Assembly (NCBI GenBank): GCA_965247125.1
Contig: CBDFGO010000003.1
Coordinates: 1,736,001-1,800,000, forward strand
Length of the DNA: 64,000 nucleotides
Direction of reading: 5' to 3'
From: CALBJU01 sp965247125
GTDB taxonomy: Bacteria > Bacteroidota > Rhodothermia > Rhodothermales > UBA10348
Below are positions 8,491-15,909 of this stretch, in pieces. The position numbers and the translations under genes were made by a program. Within the stretch, counting starts at the first letter, position 1; every line of letters starts with the position of its first letter. Below the pieces are notes generated by a model. It saw only the letters and a list, made by a program, of their open reading frames with translations. It had not been told where the DNA came from and ran no database searches.

Positions 8491-9507
8491 ATGTCACGGG
8501 GACCCGTAATACTAGGTATCGAAACGTCGTGCGATGATACGGCTGCAGCCGTAGTGTCCGGTGGAAAACTGCTTTCAAGCACCATATCCTCCCAGATTGA
8601 GCATGAAGCTTATGGCGGGGTTGTTCCGGAACTCGCTTCCCGGGCGCACGAAAGGCTCATCGTACCCGTTGTAGAATCGGCCATTGAGGGCTCGGGACTC
8701 ACAAAATCTGACATCGACGGCCTGGCTGTTACGGTAGGCCCGGGGCTCATCGGCTCCCTTCTGGTTGGTGTTTCGTTTTGCAAAGCCCTTTCAGTGGGCC
8801 TCAATGTGCCTCTGATGGGCGTAAATCACCTTGAGGGACACCTCGCTTCTCTATTCCTCGAACGAAAGGGACCACCGTTTCCCCACCTCTGCCTGATCGT
8901 AAGTGGAGGTCACACCCAACTCATGCGCATCGAGGAGCGGGGAAAGATCCAGTTGATGGGAAAAACCCGCGACGATGCAGCGGGAGAGGCCTTTGATAAG
9001 GTCGCGAAGCTACTCGGTCTCCCCTATCCGGGTGGGCCGCGCATCGATGACCTGGCCCGAAAAGGAGATCACACCTTCCATACCTTTCCCAGAACCCGCC
9101 TGAAGGGATTTGATTACTCGTTTTCGGGTATAAAAACTGCCGTTCTGTATTACTTGAATGCTTTTTCCAGCGAAGACCGTGAGCTGTTAATTGAAGAACA
9201 TCTGTCCGACATTTGCGCAGCGTTTCAGGAAGCTGTCGTCGATATGCTGATCGCGCCGGTCAAAAAGGCCATGCGGGATTCCGGTATTTACCATGTCGGC
9301 CTCGTTGGTGGAGTGTCGGCAAATTCACGGCTTCGGGAACGAATGCAGGCACTGACCGATTCTTTCGGCGGCGAATTGTTTGTGCCGTCGCTCGAACACT
9401 GCATGGATAACGCCGCGATGATCGCCATGGCTGGCTATCAGCAGTTTCAGGCGAATGAATTCAGTCCGCTCACCATCACCGCAGAACCGGGATTGGTAAT
9501 TAAGTGA
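8491..9507 (+). CDS. tsaD: tRNA N6-adenosine threonylcarbamoyltransferase TsaD
   Basis: Catalytic subunit that transfers threonylcarbamoyl from TC-AMP to A37 of ANN-decoding tRNAs, working with TsaB/TsaE. The 338-residue protein is full length, with ILGIETSCDDTAAAVV (8-23), the metal-binding HxxxH of NHLEGH (His113, His117), LIVSGGHTQL, the DDAAGEAFDKVAKLLGLPYPGGP signature, GGVSAN and the C-terminal CMDNAAMIA with the metal-ligand Asp. The stop overlaps the GTG of the next gene (GTGA, 9504-9507), so translation is probably coupled. Confidence 0.97.
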   Translation: MSRGPVILGIETSCDDTAAAVVSGGKLLSSTISSQIEHEAYGGVVPELASRAHERLIVPVVESAIEGSGLTKSDIDGLAVTVGPGLIGSLLVGVSFCKALSVGLNVPLMGVNHLEGHLASLFLERKGPPFPHLCLIVSGGHTQLMRIEERGKIQLMGKTRDDAAGEAFDKVAKLLGLPYPGGPRIDDLARKGDHTFHTFPRTRLKGFDYSFSGIKTAVLYYLNAFSSEDRELLIEEHLSDICAAFQEAVVDMLIAPVKKAMRDSGIYHVGLVGGVSANSRLRERMQALTDSFGGELFVPSLEHCMDNAAMIAMAGYQQFQANEFSPLTITAEPGLVIK

Positions 9508-9884
9508 TACGGCTAGACGACATGATTGCCCGGCTTGAGCAGCTCCGACAGGAAACCCAGCCTGCCGACGAGGAGCAAATTGGTGAAATCTCCCGATGGC
9601 GAGACCGCATCGATGGTATCGATCAGATCCTGCTGGCTTTGCTGAACGAACGCAGCAGGACCGCGAACAAAATTGGACACATCAAGAATGAGTCGCAACT
9701 TCCCATCTACGTGCCCGAAAGAGAGAAGCAAGTCCTCCTGAACGTTCTGGATGGCAACGATGGACCGCTTAATGACGCGGCGGTCCGGCGTCTTTTCGAA
9801 CGCATCATAGACGAAACCAGATCTCAGGAGCGTCAACAATACCAAGCCCAGAAAAGTCAGAAGAAAGGCGGCCCCAATAAGTGA
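9504..9884 (+). CDS. AroQ-class chorismate mutase
   Basis: 126-residue stand-alone chorismate mutase (chorismate to prephenate, entry to Phe/Tyr synthesis). The AroQ helical fold is visible: RDRIDGIDQILLALLNERSRTANKIGHIK (about 32-60), PIYVPEREKQVLLNVL (about 68-84) and the last helix LFERIIDETRSQE. The catalytic Arg/Lys residues of the family (first-helix Arg, Lys after the ER pair, PxREKQ) are present. Start GTG 9504 overlaps the tsaD stop; an ATG at 9522 is the alternative. It overlaps mltG the same way (9881-9884). The C-terminal tail is Lys/Gln-rich. Confidence 0.9.
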   Translation: MIRLDDMIARLEQLRQETQPADEEQIGEISRWRDRIDGIDQILLALLNERSRTANKIGHIKNESQLPIYVPEREKQVLLNVLDGNDGPLNDAAVRRLFERIIDETRSQERQQYQAQKSQKKGGPNK

Positions 9885-10930
9885 AGAAGGATCTCTACAA
9901 ACTCGGCGGCATCACGCTGCTGCTTGCTATCGTATTCGTAGGGGCAGGCTACGATCTGTTCCTGAGGAACGCCACACCTTCCTTTGACGAGACTCGATTC
10001 ATCAACATTCGACCCAGCTCCAGCCTGGATGAAGTCGGAATTGGCCTGGTCGACGCAGGAATCCTGAAGAAAAAGAACCGGTTCGTCTGGCTGGGAAAAA
10101 TCACGGGTTGGGGAAGCCAGATTAAAGCGGGACACTTCGAATTCCGTGAGGGCGTGTCAAACAGAGACATTCTGGATGTGCTCCGGCGTGGTTTGCAAGA
10201 GCCGCTTCGCGTTCGAATTCCTGCGGGCACGCGAAAAGAGCGCCTGATCAGCGCGATGGCGTCAGAAATGGCGTTTTCAGAAGAAGACCTGGCGCGAGCC
10301 CTCTCTGATGACAGTCTGGCGCGCGATTTATCGACCGACACCAATCATCTCTGGGGGTTCATGATTCCGGATACCTATTCGTTCTACTGGTTGACCGAAC
10401 CGGAAGACGTAATACGCAGGGTTAAGGATCACTTCGACAGTATCATTGCGTCTGCCATGGACTCGCTCGATGCCATTCCGATGAACATGACACCAGAAGA
10501 GATCATTCGCCTGGCGGGGATCGTGGAGTGGGAATCGGCGCACGTTCCGGAGAAGGCAACGATCGCGGGAGTGTACATGAATCGGCTGCGTAATCGCTGG
10601 GCGCTGCAGGCTGATCCCACCATTCAGTACGCGATCATGCTTACTGAAGGCGAAAAAAGGAGACTACGTTTTAAGGACTACGACCTCGATGATCCGTTCA
10701 ACACCTACAAGTATCGAGGTCTACCACCTGGCCCCATCACAAATCCAGGGTCAACGTCCATTCAGTCTGTTCTTTTTCCCGAAGAGCACCGATTTTTTTA
10801 CTTCGTTGCGAAGGGTGATGGACAGCACATCTTCAGTCGCACCCTGTCAGAGCACCGAAGGAATGCGCAGTCCTATTTCCGATTGATGGATCAGCGCAGG
10901 AGAGAGCAGGCCGCCGCCGAGTCCGGCTAG
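9881..10930 (+). CDS. mltG: Endolytic murein transglycosylase MltG
   Basis: Inner-membrane lytic transglycosylase that cleaves nascent glycan strands and sets their length. 349 residues: short cytoplasmic end, one membrane helix (10-29), a LysM-like region (about 40-105) and the YceG catalytic domain. The active-site segment LAGIVEWESA (211-220, with Glu216 and Glu218), followed by YMNRL and LQADPTIQYA (242-251), is intact, as are YKYRGLPPGPI and the FVAKGDGQHIFS end motif. The GTG start overlaps the chorismate mutase stop (GTGA). No obvious terminator follows before the sigma factor gene 103 bp on. Confidence 0.95.
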   Translation: MKKDLYKLGGITLLLAIVFVGAGYDLFLRNATPSFDETRFINIRPSSSLDEVGIGLVDAGILKKKNRFVWLGKITGWGSQIKAGHFEFREGVSNRDILDVLRRGLQEPLRVRIPAGTRKERLISAMASEMAFSEEDLARALSDDSLARDLSTDTNHLWGFMIPDTYSFYWLTEPEDVIRRVKDHFDSIIASAMDSLDAIPMNMTPEEIIRLAGIVEWESAHVPEKATIAGVYMNRLRNRWALQADPTIQYAIMLTEGEKRRLRFKDYDLDDPFNTYKYRGLPPGPITNPGSTSIQSVLFPEEHRFFYFVAKGDGQHIFSRTLSEHRRNAQSYFRLMDQRRREQAAAESG

Positions 10931-10983
10931 AGACTGTTTCCTCGTGGCTCTTGTCGTTTATTTCAAGTTCCACATCCTGCTTT

Positions 10984-11012
10984 GTAAACCCCTCAGGTAC
11001 CCCCCGTGTCTA
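10984..11012 (+). promoter_or_regulatory. Possible ECF-type promoter before the sigma factor operon
   Basis: GTAAACC (10984-10990) and GTCTA (11008-11012) are 17 bp apart, about 22 bp upstream of the sigma factor ATG. The arrangement resembles ECF-dependent promoters (AAC-type -35, GTC-type -10) and would allow autoregulation. The match is loose and I found no second convincing copy in the window. Confidence 0.25.
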
Positions 11013-11033
11013 TAGCGACAAATCAGGTGCCTG

Positions 11034-11630
11034 ATGTATTTGATGACTGAACCCGCACAAGCCAGCGTGGCCACCGGCAACGCAGACCTTTCGTTCCGAG
11101 AGATCGTCGAGACGCACAAACGCGCCCTCTACTATCTCGCGCTGGACCTCACGGGAAATCATCATGATGCTGAAGACCTGTCGCAGGAGGTGTTCATAAA
11201 AGCTCATCGCGGATTACACAACTTCCGTGGAGACGCCCAGATGTACACCTGGCTCCGGCGCATCGCGATCAATACGTATCTCAACAAGAAGCGAAAAAAA
11301 GCGCTCACATTGATGCGGTTTTTCGGCGATGATGACGAGCCCGATCGATCTCCCTCGGAAGGTCCTTCGCCCTTCGACCATGCAGATGGAGCGAATGTCC
11401 GGCAGCACGTTGAGCGAGCGCTCAAGAAACTGTCGCCGCGCGAACGCACCGCCTTCACCCTGAGGCATCACCAGGACATGAGTACGCAGGATGTAGCAGA
11501 TTCGATGGAAGTCGCAAGTGGCACCGTCAAGAGTCTTCTCTTCCGGGCAACGCGAAAACTGCAGGAAGAACTATCGTTTTTGAAAGAGGAACGGCAACCG
11601 ACTGAAATACAGTCACGATTAGAGGGTTAG
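11034..11630 (+). CDS. ECF-family RNA polymerase sigma factor
   Basis: 198 residues with the two ECF domains. Sigma-2 is about 20-90 (ALYYLALDLTGNHHDAEDLSQEVF for region 2.1-2.2, then FRGDAQMYTWLRRIAINTYLNKKRKK for 2.3-2.4). Sigma-4 is about 118-175 (LKKLSPRERTAFTLRHHQDMSTQDVADSM, then helix-turn-helix VASGTVKSLLFRATRKL). An acidic linker (FGDDDEPDRSPSEG) joins them. ATG 11034 or 11043. It is followed one base later by a zinc-type anti-sigma gene, then three HEAT-repeat genes; its regulon may include them. Confidence 0.95.
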   Translation: MYLMTEPAQASVATGNADLSFREIVETHKRALYYLALDLTGNHHDAEDLSQEVFIKAHRGLHNFRGDAQMYTWLRRIAINTYLNKKRKKALTLMRFFGDDDEPDRSPSEGPSPFDHADGANVRQHVERALKKLSPRERTAFTLRHHQDMSTQDVADSMEVASGTVKSLLFRATRKLQEELSFLKEERQPTEIQSRLEG

Positions 11631-11631
11631 C

Positions 11632-12444
11632 ATGAAAGCTTGCACAGAATTTACATCGCAGATAACGGAAGTTGTATCAGGCGCGGCCGACAAGGGAGAT
11701 CGGCCTCTACTGTTGGAACACCTCCACACGTGCGAAGCCTGTTCGGAAGCCTTCAACAGTCTTCAGACGATTGTGGGAGCGACCTCGAATAAAAGCGATC
11801 CAGGAGAAGCGTACTGGGACAGCTACTACGCCAAACTGTCGAGCCGAATGGCTGAAAAACCTTCCCAGGTGCCCTTTTCTTTCCGATTGGTGACGCTTAC
11901 GCCGCGCTGGGCACTGCAGGTCGCCGCAGCCGTCGTCCTGATTGTCTCGGGCGTTCTGATTGGCCGAATTACCCTGACAGGAGATTCATCCTCACAGCAG
12001 TTTGCCGGCGCCGAGTCCACCCGACCCTCCGCAGTTCAAGAACGGGCGTATTCCTACCTCGATCGTTCCAAGACGCTTCTTCTGGGAGTCGTCAACTTTG
12101 ATGCCACTCAGGATGATCCAAACTCATTAAACCTCGATCGTCGGCGTACGATGGCCGGATCGCTGATCCAGGAAGCAAGCCTCCTGCGCGCTGATCTGTC
12201 CGCTGCCGATGAGCGAAGACTGAGCGACCTGATTGCTGATCTTGAAATCATTCTACTTCAGATCGCCAACTTCGAGTCTACATACAACATTCCCGAAATC
12301 GAGATGGTTCAGAGCGGTGTCGACCGCAAAGCCATCATGTTTAAAATTGACATTGAATCGATGCGTCGATTCGACACACAGCGAACTCCACAATTCGCGC
12401 CATCGCGAAAGAATGCCTCTGGCAATGCGAACTCGGCTGTTTGA
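11632..12444 (+). CDS. Membrane-anchored anti-sigma factor with ZAS-type zinc motif
   Basis: 270 residues. The N-terminal cytoplasmic domain has the HxxxCxxC zinc anti-sigma signature (His30, Cys34, Cys37), a single membrane helix (about 93-112) follows, and the periplasmic part (113-270) is mostly helical with no named domain. It should sequester the ECF sigma factor encoded one base upstream and release it on an envelope signal. The periplasmic part has no cysteines or recognised protease-target motif. The helical region around residues 160-235 could contact the exported HEAT proteins encoded downstream, which is inference. Confidence 0.85.
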   Translation: MKACTEFTSQITEVVSGAADKGDRPLLLEHLHTCEACSEAFNSLQTIVGATSNKSDPGEAYWDSYYAKLSSRMAEKPSQVPFSFRLVTLTPRWALQVAAAVVLIVSGVLIGRITLTGDSSSQQFAGAESTRPSAVQERAYSYLDRSKTLLLGVVNFDATQDDPNSLNLDRRRTMAGSLIQEASLLRADLSAADERRLSDLIADLEIILLQIANFESTYNIPEIEMVQSGVDRKAIMFKIDIESMRRFDTQRTPQFAPSRKNASGNANSAV

Positions 12445-12465
12445 AGAACCAGGATAAACTGAATC

Positions 12466-14130
12466 ATGAAACGATCTAACATCATACCACGCTTCCTGTT
12501 ACTTGCAGCGGTGCTGTTGGTAACCACCTCGAGAGCTAACGCTCAAGAGACCTACGAGGCAGCTTACTCAGTAGCCAACAACTACATCCTCGATGAGTCG
12601 TGGACCAGTGCGGCAGATGCCTTTGATGCATTCCTTCGGGCTAATCCTGACGGTCGTCGTACTGATGACGCAAATTTTTACCGGTGCTACGCCGCCGAAA
12701 AAGGGGACGTCGACTCGCGTGAAGTCTTCGAATGCTACAGCGACTTCGTCGACGGATACAGCAACAGCAGCTATTCCGACGATGCCCAGACCAGTCTGAT
12801 TCGGATCGCCCAGCAGCTCTCGCGCCAGGGATTGCCGCAGTACGTCGCGCGTATCCAGGCTATTCGAGATGAGGGCGACGAAGAAGTTGCTCTCGCGGCA
12901 CTGTATGCCCTTCGAAACATCGGCGACGACGAAGCCCTTGCGACCATGATGAACCTCTTCGACCGAACAAAGAGCAGTGAAGTCAAGAAGCGGATTGTAT
13001 ACGCGATGAGTGATTTCGACGCACCTGAAGTGCTTCCAAAGCTGATTGAAATCGCGAAGGGAAACGAATCTACAGAAATTCGAAAAAGCGCGGTCTACGC
13101 AATGGGGAATTACGACGACGAGACGGTCGTTGTGGAATCACTCAAGCAAATTCTCGAATCCGACACCAGTACCGAAGTTCGAAAGGCCGCGCTCAACGCC
13201 CTCGGAAATGTCGACCTCGACGATGTAATCCCGATTCTCACCGGAATAGCGCTGAGTGACGGGAACAGTGAGCTTGCCAAGTCAGCTACTTACGCCCTGG
13301 CCAATGCAGACTCTCGAATGGCCGAAGACGCTCTGAAAGTCGTTTTTAGTGATGCACGCTCGGTGGAGGTTCAAAAAGCGGCTCTCTACGCGCTGTCCAA
13401 TATGGACAATGAGGACCATGTAGCCTTCCTACTGAACGCCGCCCTAACGACCCGGAACACTGAAATAGCGAAAACGGCAACCTACGCGATCGGAAATCAC
13501 GATAGCCGCGATGCAGCCGCTGCACTGGCCAATATTCTGCAGAATGCATCAGATCTCGAAGTACGAAAGTCTGCCCTGTATGCCCTCGGTAATCGGGATG
13601 ACCAGGAAGGACTTCCCCTTTTGAGAGATGCTGCGCTGAATAGTGATGATGCTGAATTGCAAAAAACTGCCGCCTATGCCATCGCAAACATCGATGGTCG
13701 GGAAGCGACACAGGCCCTCATGATGATCTTCGAAGAGTCATCCCATATGGAGGTAAAGAAAGCAGTCATTCATGCCTTCGGTAATCGAGAGGAAGAATCG
13801 ACGAAAGATTTTTTGTTGAACACCGCGCTGTCAAGCGGTGATGCGGATTTGGCAAGAACTGCGATATACGCGATCGCCAATTGGATCGAAGAAGATGACA
13901 TTGATTTTATGGCCGGCATCCTTGAGCAATCCCAGGACTCTGAAGTACGTCGTGCGGTAGTTCAGGCGATAGGAAACACCGAACTCAATGGCGCTGTGCC
14001 TCTTCTCGTCGAGATCATAAAAACCGACCCTAGCACCCAGGTCAAAACCGCCGCCGTGCAGGCGCTTGGCAACATCGGAACACCGGAGGCGCGTCGAGCC
14101 ATCATCGACATCCTTGACGGCGGCAACTGA
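12466..14130 (+). CDS. Exported HEAT-repeat protein (13 repeats) with N-terminal TPR-like region
   Basis: 554 residues: signal peptide (1-26, SRANAQ), a helical TPR-like region (about 28-125) and then about thirteen HEAT units of about 31 residues. Each unit is centred on a block such as EVRKAALYALGN and they continue to the C-terminus. From the middle on, the helices alternate between a type starting EV(R/Q/K)K and a type starting E(L/I)(A/Q)K. HEAT solenoids bind proteins; no catalytic motif is present. It sits 22 bp downstream of the anti-sigma gene, so it is probably a periplasmic partner or target of that regulatory unit. Exact role unknown. Confidence 0.8.
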   Translation: MKRSNIIPRFLLLAAVLLVTTSRANAQETYEAAYSVANNYILDESWTSAADAFDAFLRANPDGRRTDDANFYRCYAAEKGDVDSREVFECYSDFVDGYSNSSYSDDAQTSLIRIAQQLSRQGLPQYVARIQAIRDEGDEEVALAALYALRNIGDDEALATMMNLFDRTKSSEVKKRIVYAMSDFDAPEVLPKLIEIAKGNESTEIRKSAVYAMGNYDDETVVVESLKQILESDTSTEVRKAALNALGNVDLDDVIPILTGIALSDGNSELAKSATYALANADSRMAEDALKVVFSDARSVEVQKAALYALSNMDNEDHVAFLLNAALTTRNTEIAKTATYAIGNHDSRDAAAALANILQNASDLEVRKSALYALGNRDDQEGLPLLRDAALNSDDAELQKTAAYAIANIDGREATQALMMIFEESSHMEVKKAVIHAFGNREEESTKDFLLNTALSSGDADLARTAIYAIANWIEEDDIDFMAGILEQSQDSEVRRAVVQAIGNTELNGAVPLLVEIIKTDPSTQVKTAAVQALGNIGTPEARRAIIDILDGGN

Positions 14131-14209
14131 TCGGAAGCGCGTCGGCACGTCGATTCATCCGCGGCCTGACGCAGACAGCAACCAACCATATTGATCATTT
14201 TTAAGCTTT

Positions 14210-14221
14210 TTCAAGCTTGAA
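14210..14221. promoter_or_regulatory. 12-bp perfect palindrome upstream of the second HEAT gene
   Basis: ttcaagcttgaa is self-complementary and is preceded by a second aagctt (14203-14208). It is in the 139-bp gap between the first and second HEAT genes, 49 bp before the ATG. It could be an operator or a weak hairpin; nothing shows which. Confidence 0.3.
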
Positions 14222-14269
14222 CAGGCATTCTACACCCTTTTCACAACCGAAACCACAACAACCAGAACC

Positions 14270-15043
14270 ATGGAACGGACCAAAAAACTTTTCGCAATCG
14301 GCATAATCGGCGGCTTCGTCGTACTCGCCCTCATGCCATTTATCGGCATTCATCCAATCAGCCTCGCCAAGCAGGCCTTCACCTCTCTGACCGAATCGGA
14401 AATGGTCGAGACTGAAATCTCAGAATCCAGTTCGATCTCCTTCCTCCTTGCCAACCTGGAGGATGATGATCCAGAACTCGTGAAAGCTGCCATCTATGCC
14501 CTCTCCAATTCGCTGGATGATGACGAAATCAGCATGCTGTTTCCCATCGTTTCAGGCGATTATCACATTGAAGTGCAGAAGGCCGCGTTGTATGCGGTAG
14601 GCAACCACGAAACGGACGAAGTGAAAGAGTTTCTGATGGGCGTGGCCCTGACGCACGAACGTGTGGAATTGGCCAAGGCAGCTACGTATGCTCTTTCGAA
14701 CACGCTCAAGGACAATGAGGTTGGCCCTCTGCTCCGCATTCTCGAGGACGCAGGTTCCGTAGAAGTGCGCAAGGCCGCTCTCTACCAGATTGGCAACGCT
14801 AGCAGTGACCAGGCGGTTGAAGCTCTGGTATCCATTCTCGACAACGAAACCGAGGTTGAACTCCAGAAGGCTGCCGTGTATGCGCTCGCAAACACAGACC
14901 AGGAAAGTGCAGTAAGCGCGCTCATCCGCATTATGGGATCGAACGCTCCCACCGAAGTCCGCAAAGCTGCCGTGCATTCGTTGGGAAACATCGATTCTGA
15001 AGTGGCCCGCAAAGCACTACTCGATATCATTAGCAATCGGTGA
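14270..15043 (+). CDS. Membrane-anchored HEAT-repeat protein (six repeats)
   Basis: 257 residues with one N-terminal hydrophobic segment (about 9-30) that is either an anchor or an uncleaved signal, an acidic linker, and six HEAT units. The helix starts alternate strictly: ELVK, EVQK, ELAK, EVRK, ELQK, EVRK. The repeats closely resemble those of the neighbouring exported HEAT protein, so the three genes probably arose by duplication. The stop overlaps the GTG of the third HEAT gene (GTGA, 15040-15043), so those two are translationally coupled. Confidence 0.8.
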   Translation: MERTKKLFAIGIIGGFVVLALMPFIGIHPISLAKQAFTSLTESEMVETEISESSSISFLLANLEDDDPELVKAAIYALSNSLDDDEISMLFPIVSGDYHIEVQKAALYAVGNHETDEVKEFLMGVALTHERVELAKAATYALSNTLKDNEVGPLLRILEDAGSVEVRKAALYQIGNASSDQAVEALVSILDNETEVELQKAAVYALANTDQESAVSALIRIMGSNAPTEVRKAAVHSLGNIDSEVARKALLDIISNR

Positions 15044-15885
15044 CCGAAATGCGCAAAATAATTCTCGCATTCCTGTTTCTGACTTTCGCATTCCAGAGCA
15101 CAGCCTTGCAGGCTCAAACCGTCACCCGTGCCCCTTCCATGACCCTCAGCCTGATGGATCGATGGGATTGGGCGCAGGGGCAGGCAACGTCTTCTCGAGG
15201 CGACTCATGGGTGGTTTTCAGTTTTCAGCGCGTGATGTGCGAACACTGCCATATGGGATCCTGGTCGAATGGGTCTCGCAACCGAAAATCGATTGATGAA
15301 ATTATTCACGACAGGATCCCCGCGCCGGAAACGGTAAGTGGCGCGGCCCAAAAAGCACTGGATCAAATCGACAGCGATGGAAAGGACGATCACTCTGATC
15401 GGATGATCACGAAGGATATGGCGGTTCTATTTCACTTTGAGGACGGAGAACTCACTGATGTTGATCTCTCGAACATGTCTTCGAGATTCGATTTCGACGG
15501 CGAGGGCATCTTCTGGATGGGGGACGCCAATTCATCTGCGACATTCGATCTGCTGAAAGATCTGTTCAGCGATCGCGCGCCCGTCGAGGTTCAGAAGGGC
15601 CTGGCGTGGGCGATGGGCTCCGTTCAGGGCGAACGTGGAATCCTACCCTATCTGGCAGACATCGCCGACAGCAACAGAAATGTTGAGGTCAGGAAGGCTG
15701 TGGTTTACTCGATTGGCAATCAGGAGAGTGAGAATGTCGTCACCGTCCTGAAGCGCGTCATCGAGCGCGATTCAAGTCGCGAAGTGCAGAAAGCAGCCAT
15801 CTACGCGCTGGGTAACAATGACACACCTGCAGCCCGTCGGGCCCTGTTTGCGATCATCAGGGACCTGGGGCTGGGGCAGATATAG
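15040..15885 (+). CDS. Exported protein with CxxCH motif and three C-terminal HEAT repeats
   Basis: 281 residues. GTG 15040 overlaps the previous stop; an ATG three codons later (15049) directly precedes the signal peptide (RKIILAFLFLTFAFQSTALQAQ). The mature N-terminal part (about 27-185) is not recognised. It contains VVFSFQRVMCEHCH, in which Cys67-Cys70-His71 form a CxxCH, the c-type heme attachment motif, though no distal Met or His ligand can be assigned. Three HEAT units (EVQKGLAWAMGS, EVRKAVVYSIGN, EVQKAAIYALGN) finish the protein. Last gene of the sigma/anti-sigma/HEAT set. Confidence 0.75.
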   Translation: MTEMRKIILAFLFLTFAFQSTALQAQTVTRAPSMTLSLMDRWDWAQGQATSSRGDSWVVFSFQRVMCEHCHMGSWSNGSRNRKSIDEIIHDRIPAPETVSGAAQKALDQIDSDGKDDHSDRMITKDMAVLFHFEDGELTDVDLSNMSSRFDFDGEGIFWMGDANSSATFDLLKDLFSDRAPVEVQKGLAWAMGSVQGERGILPYLADIADSNRNVEVRKAVVYSIGNQESENVVTVLKRVIERDSSREVQKAAIYALGNNDTPAARRALFAIIRDLGLGQI

Positions 15886-15909
15886 CCGGCCAGCAGACAC
15901 AAACCAGCG

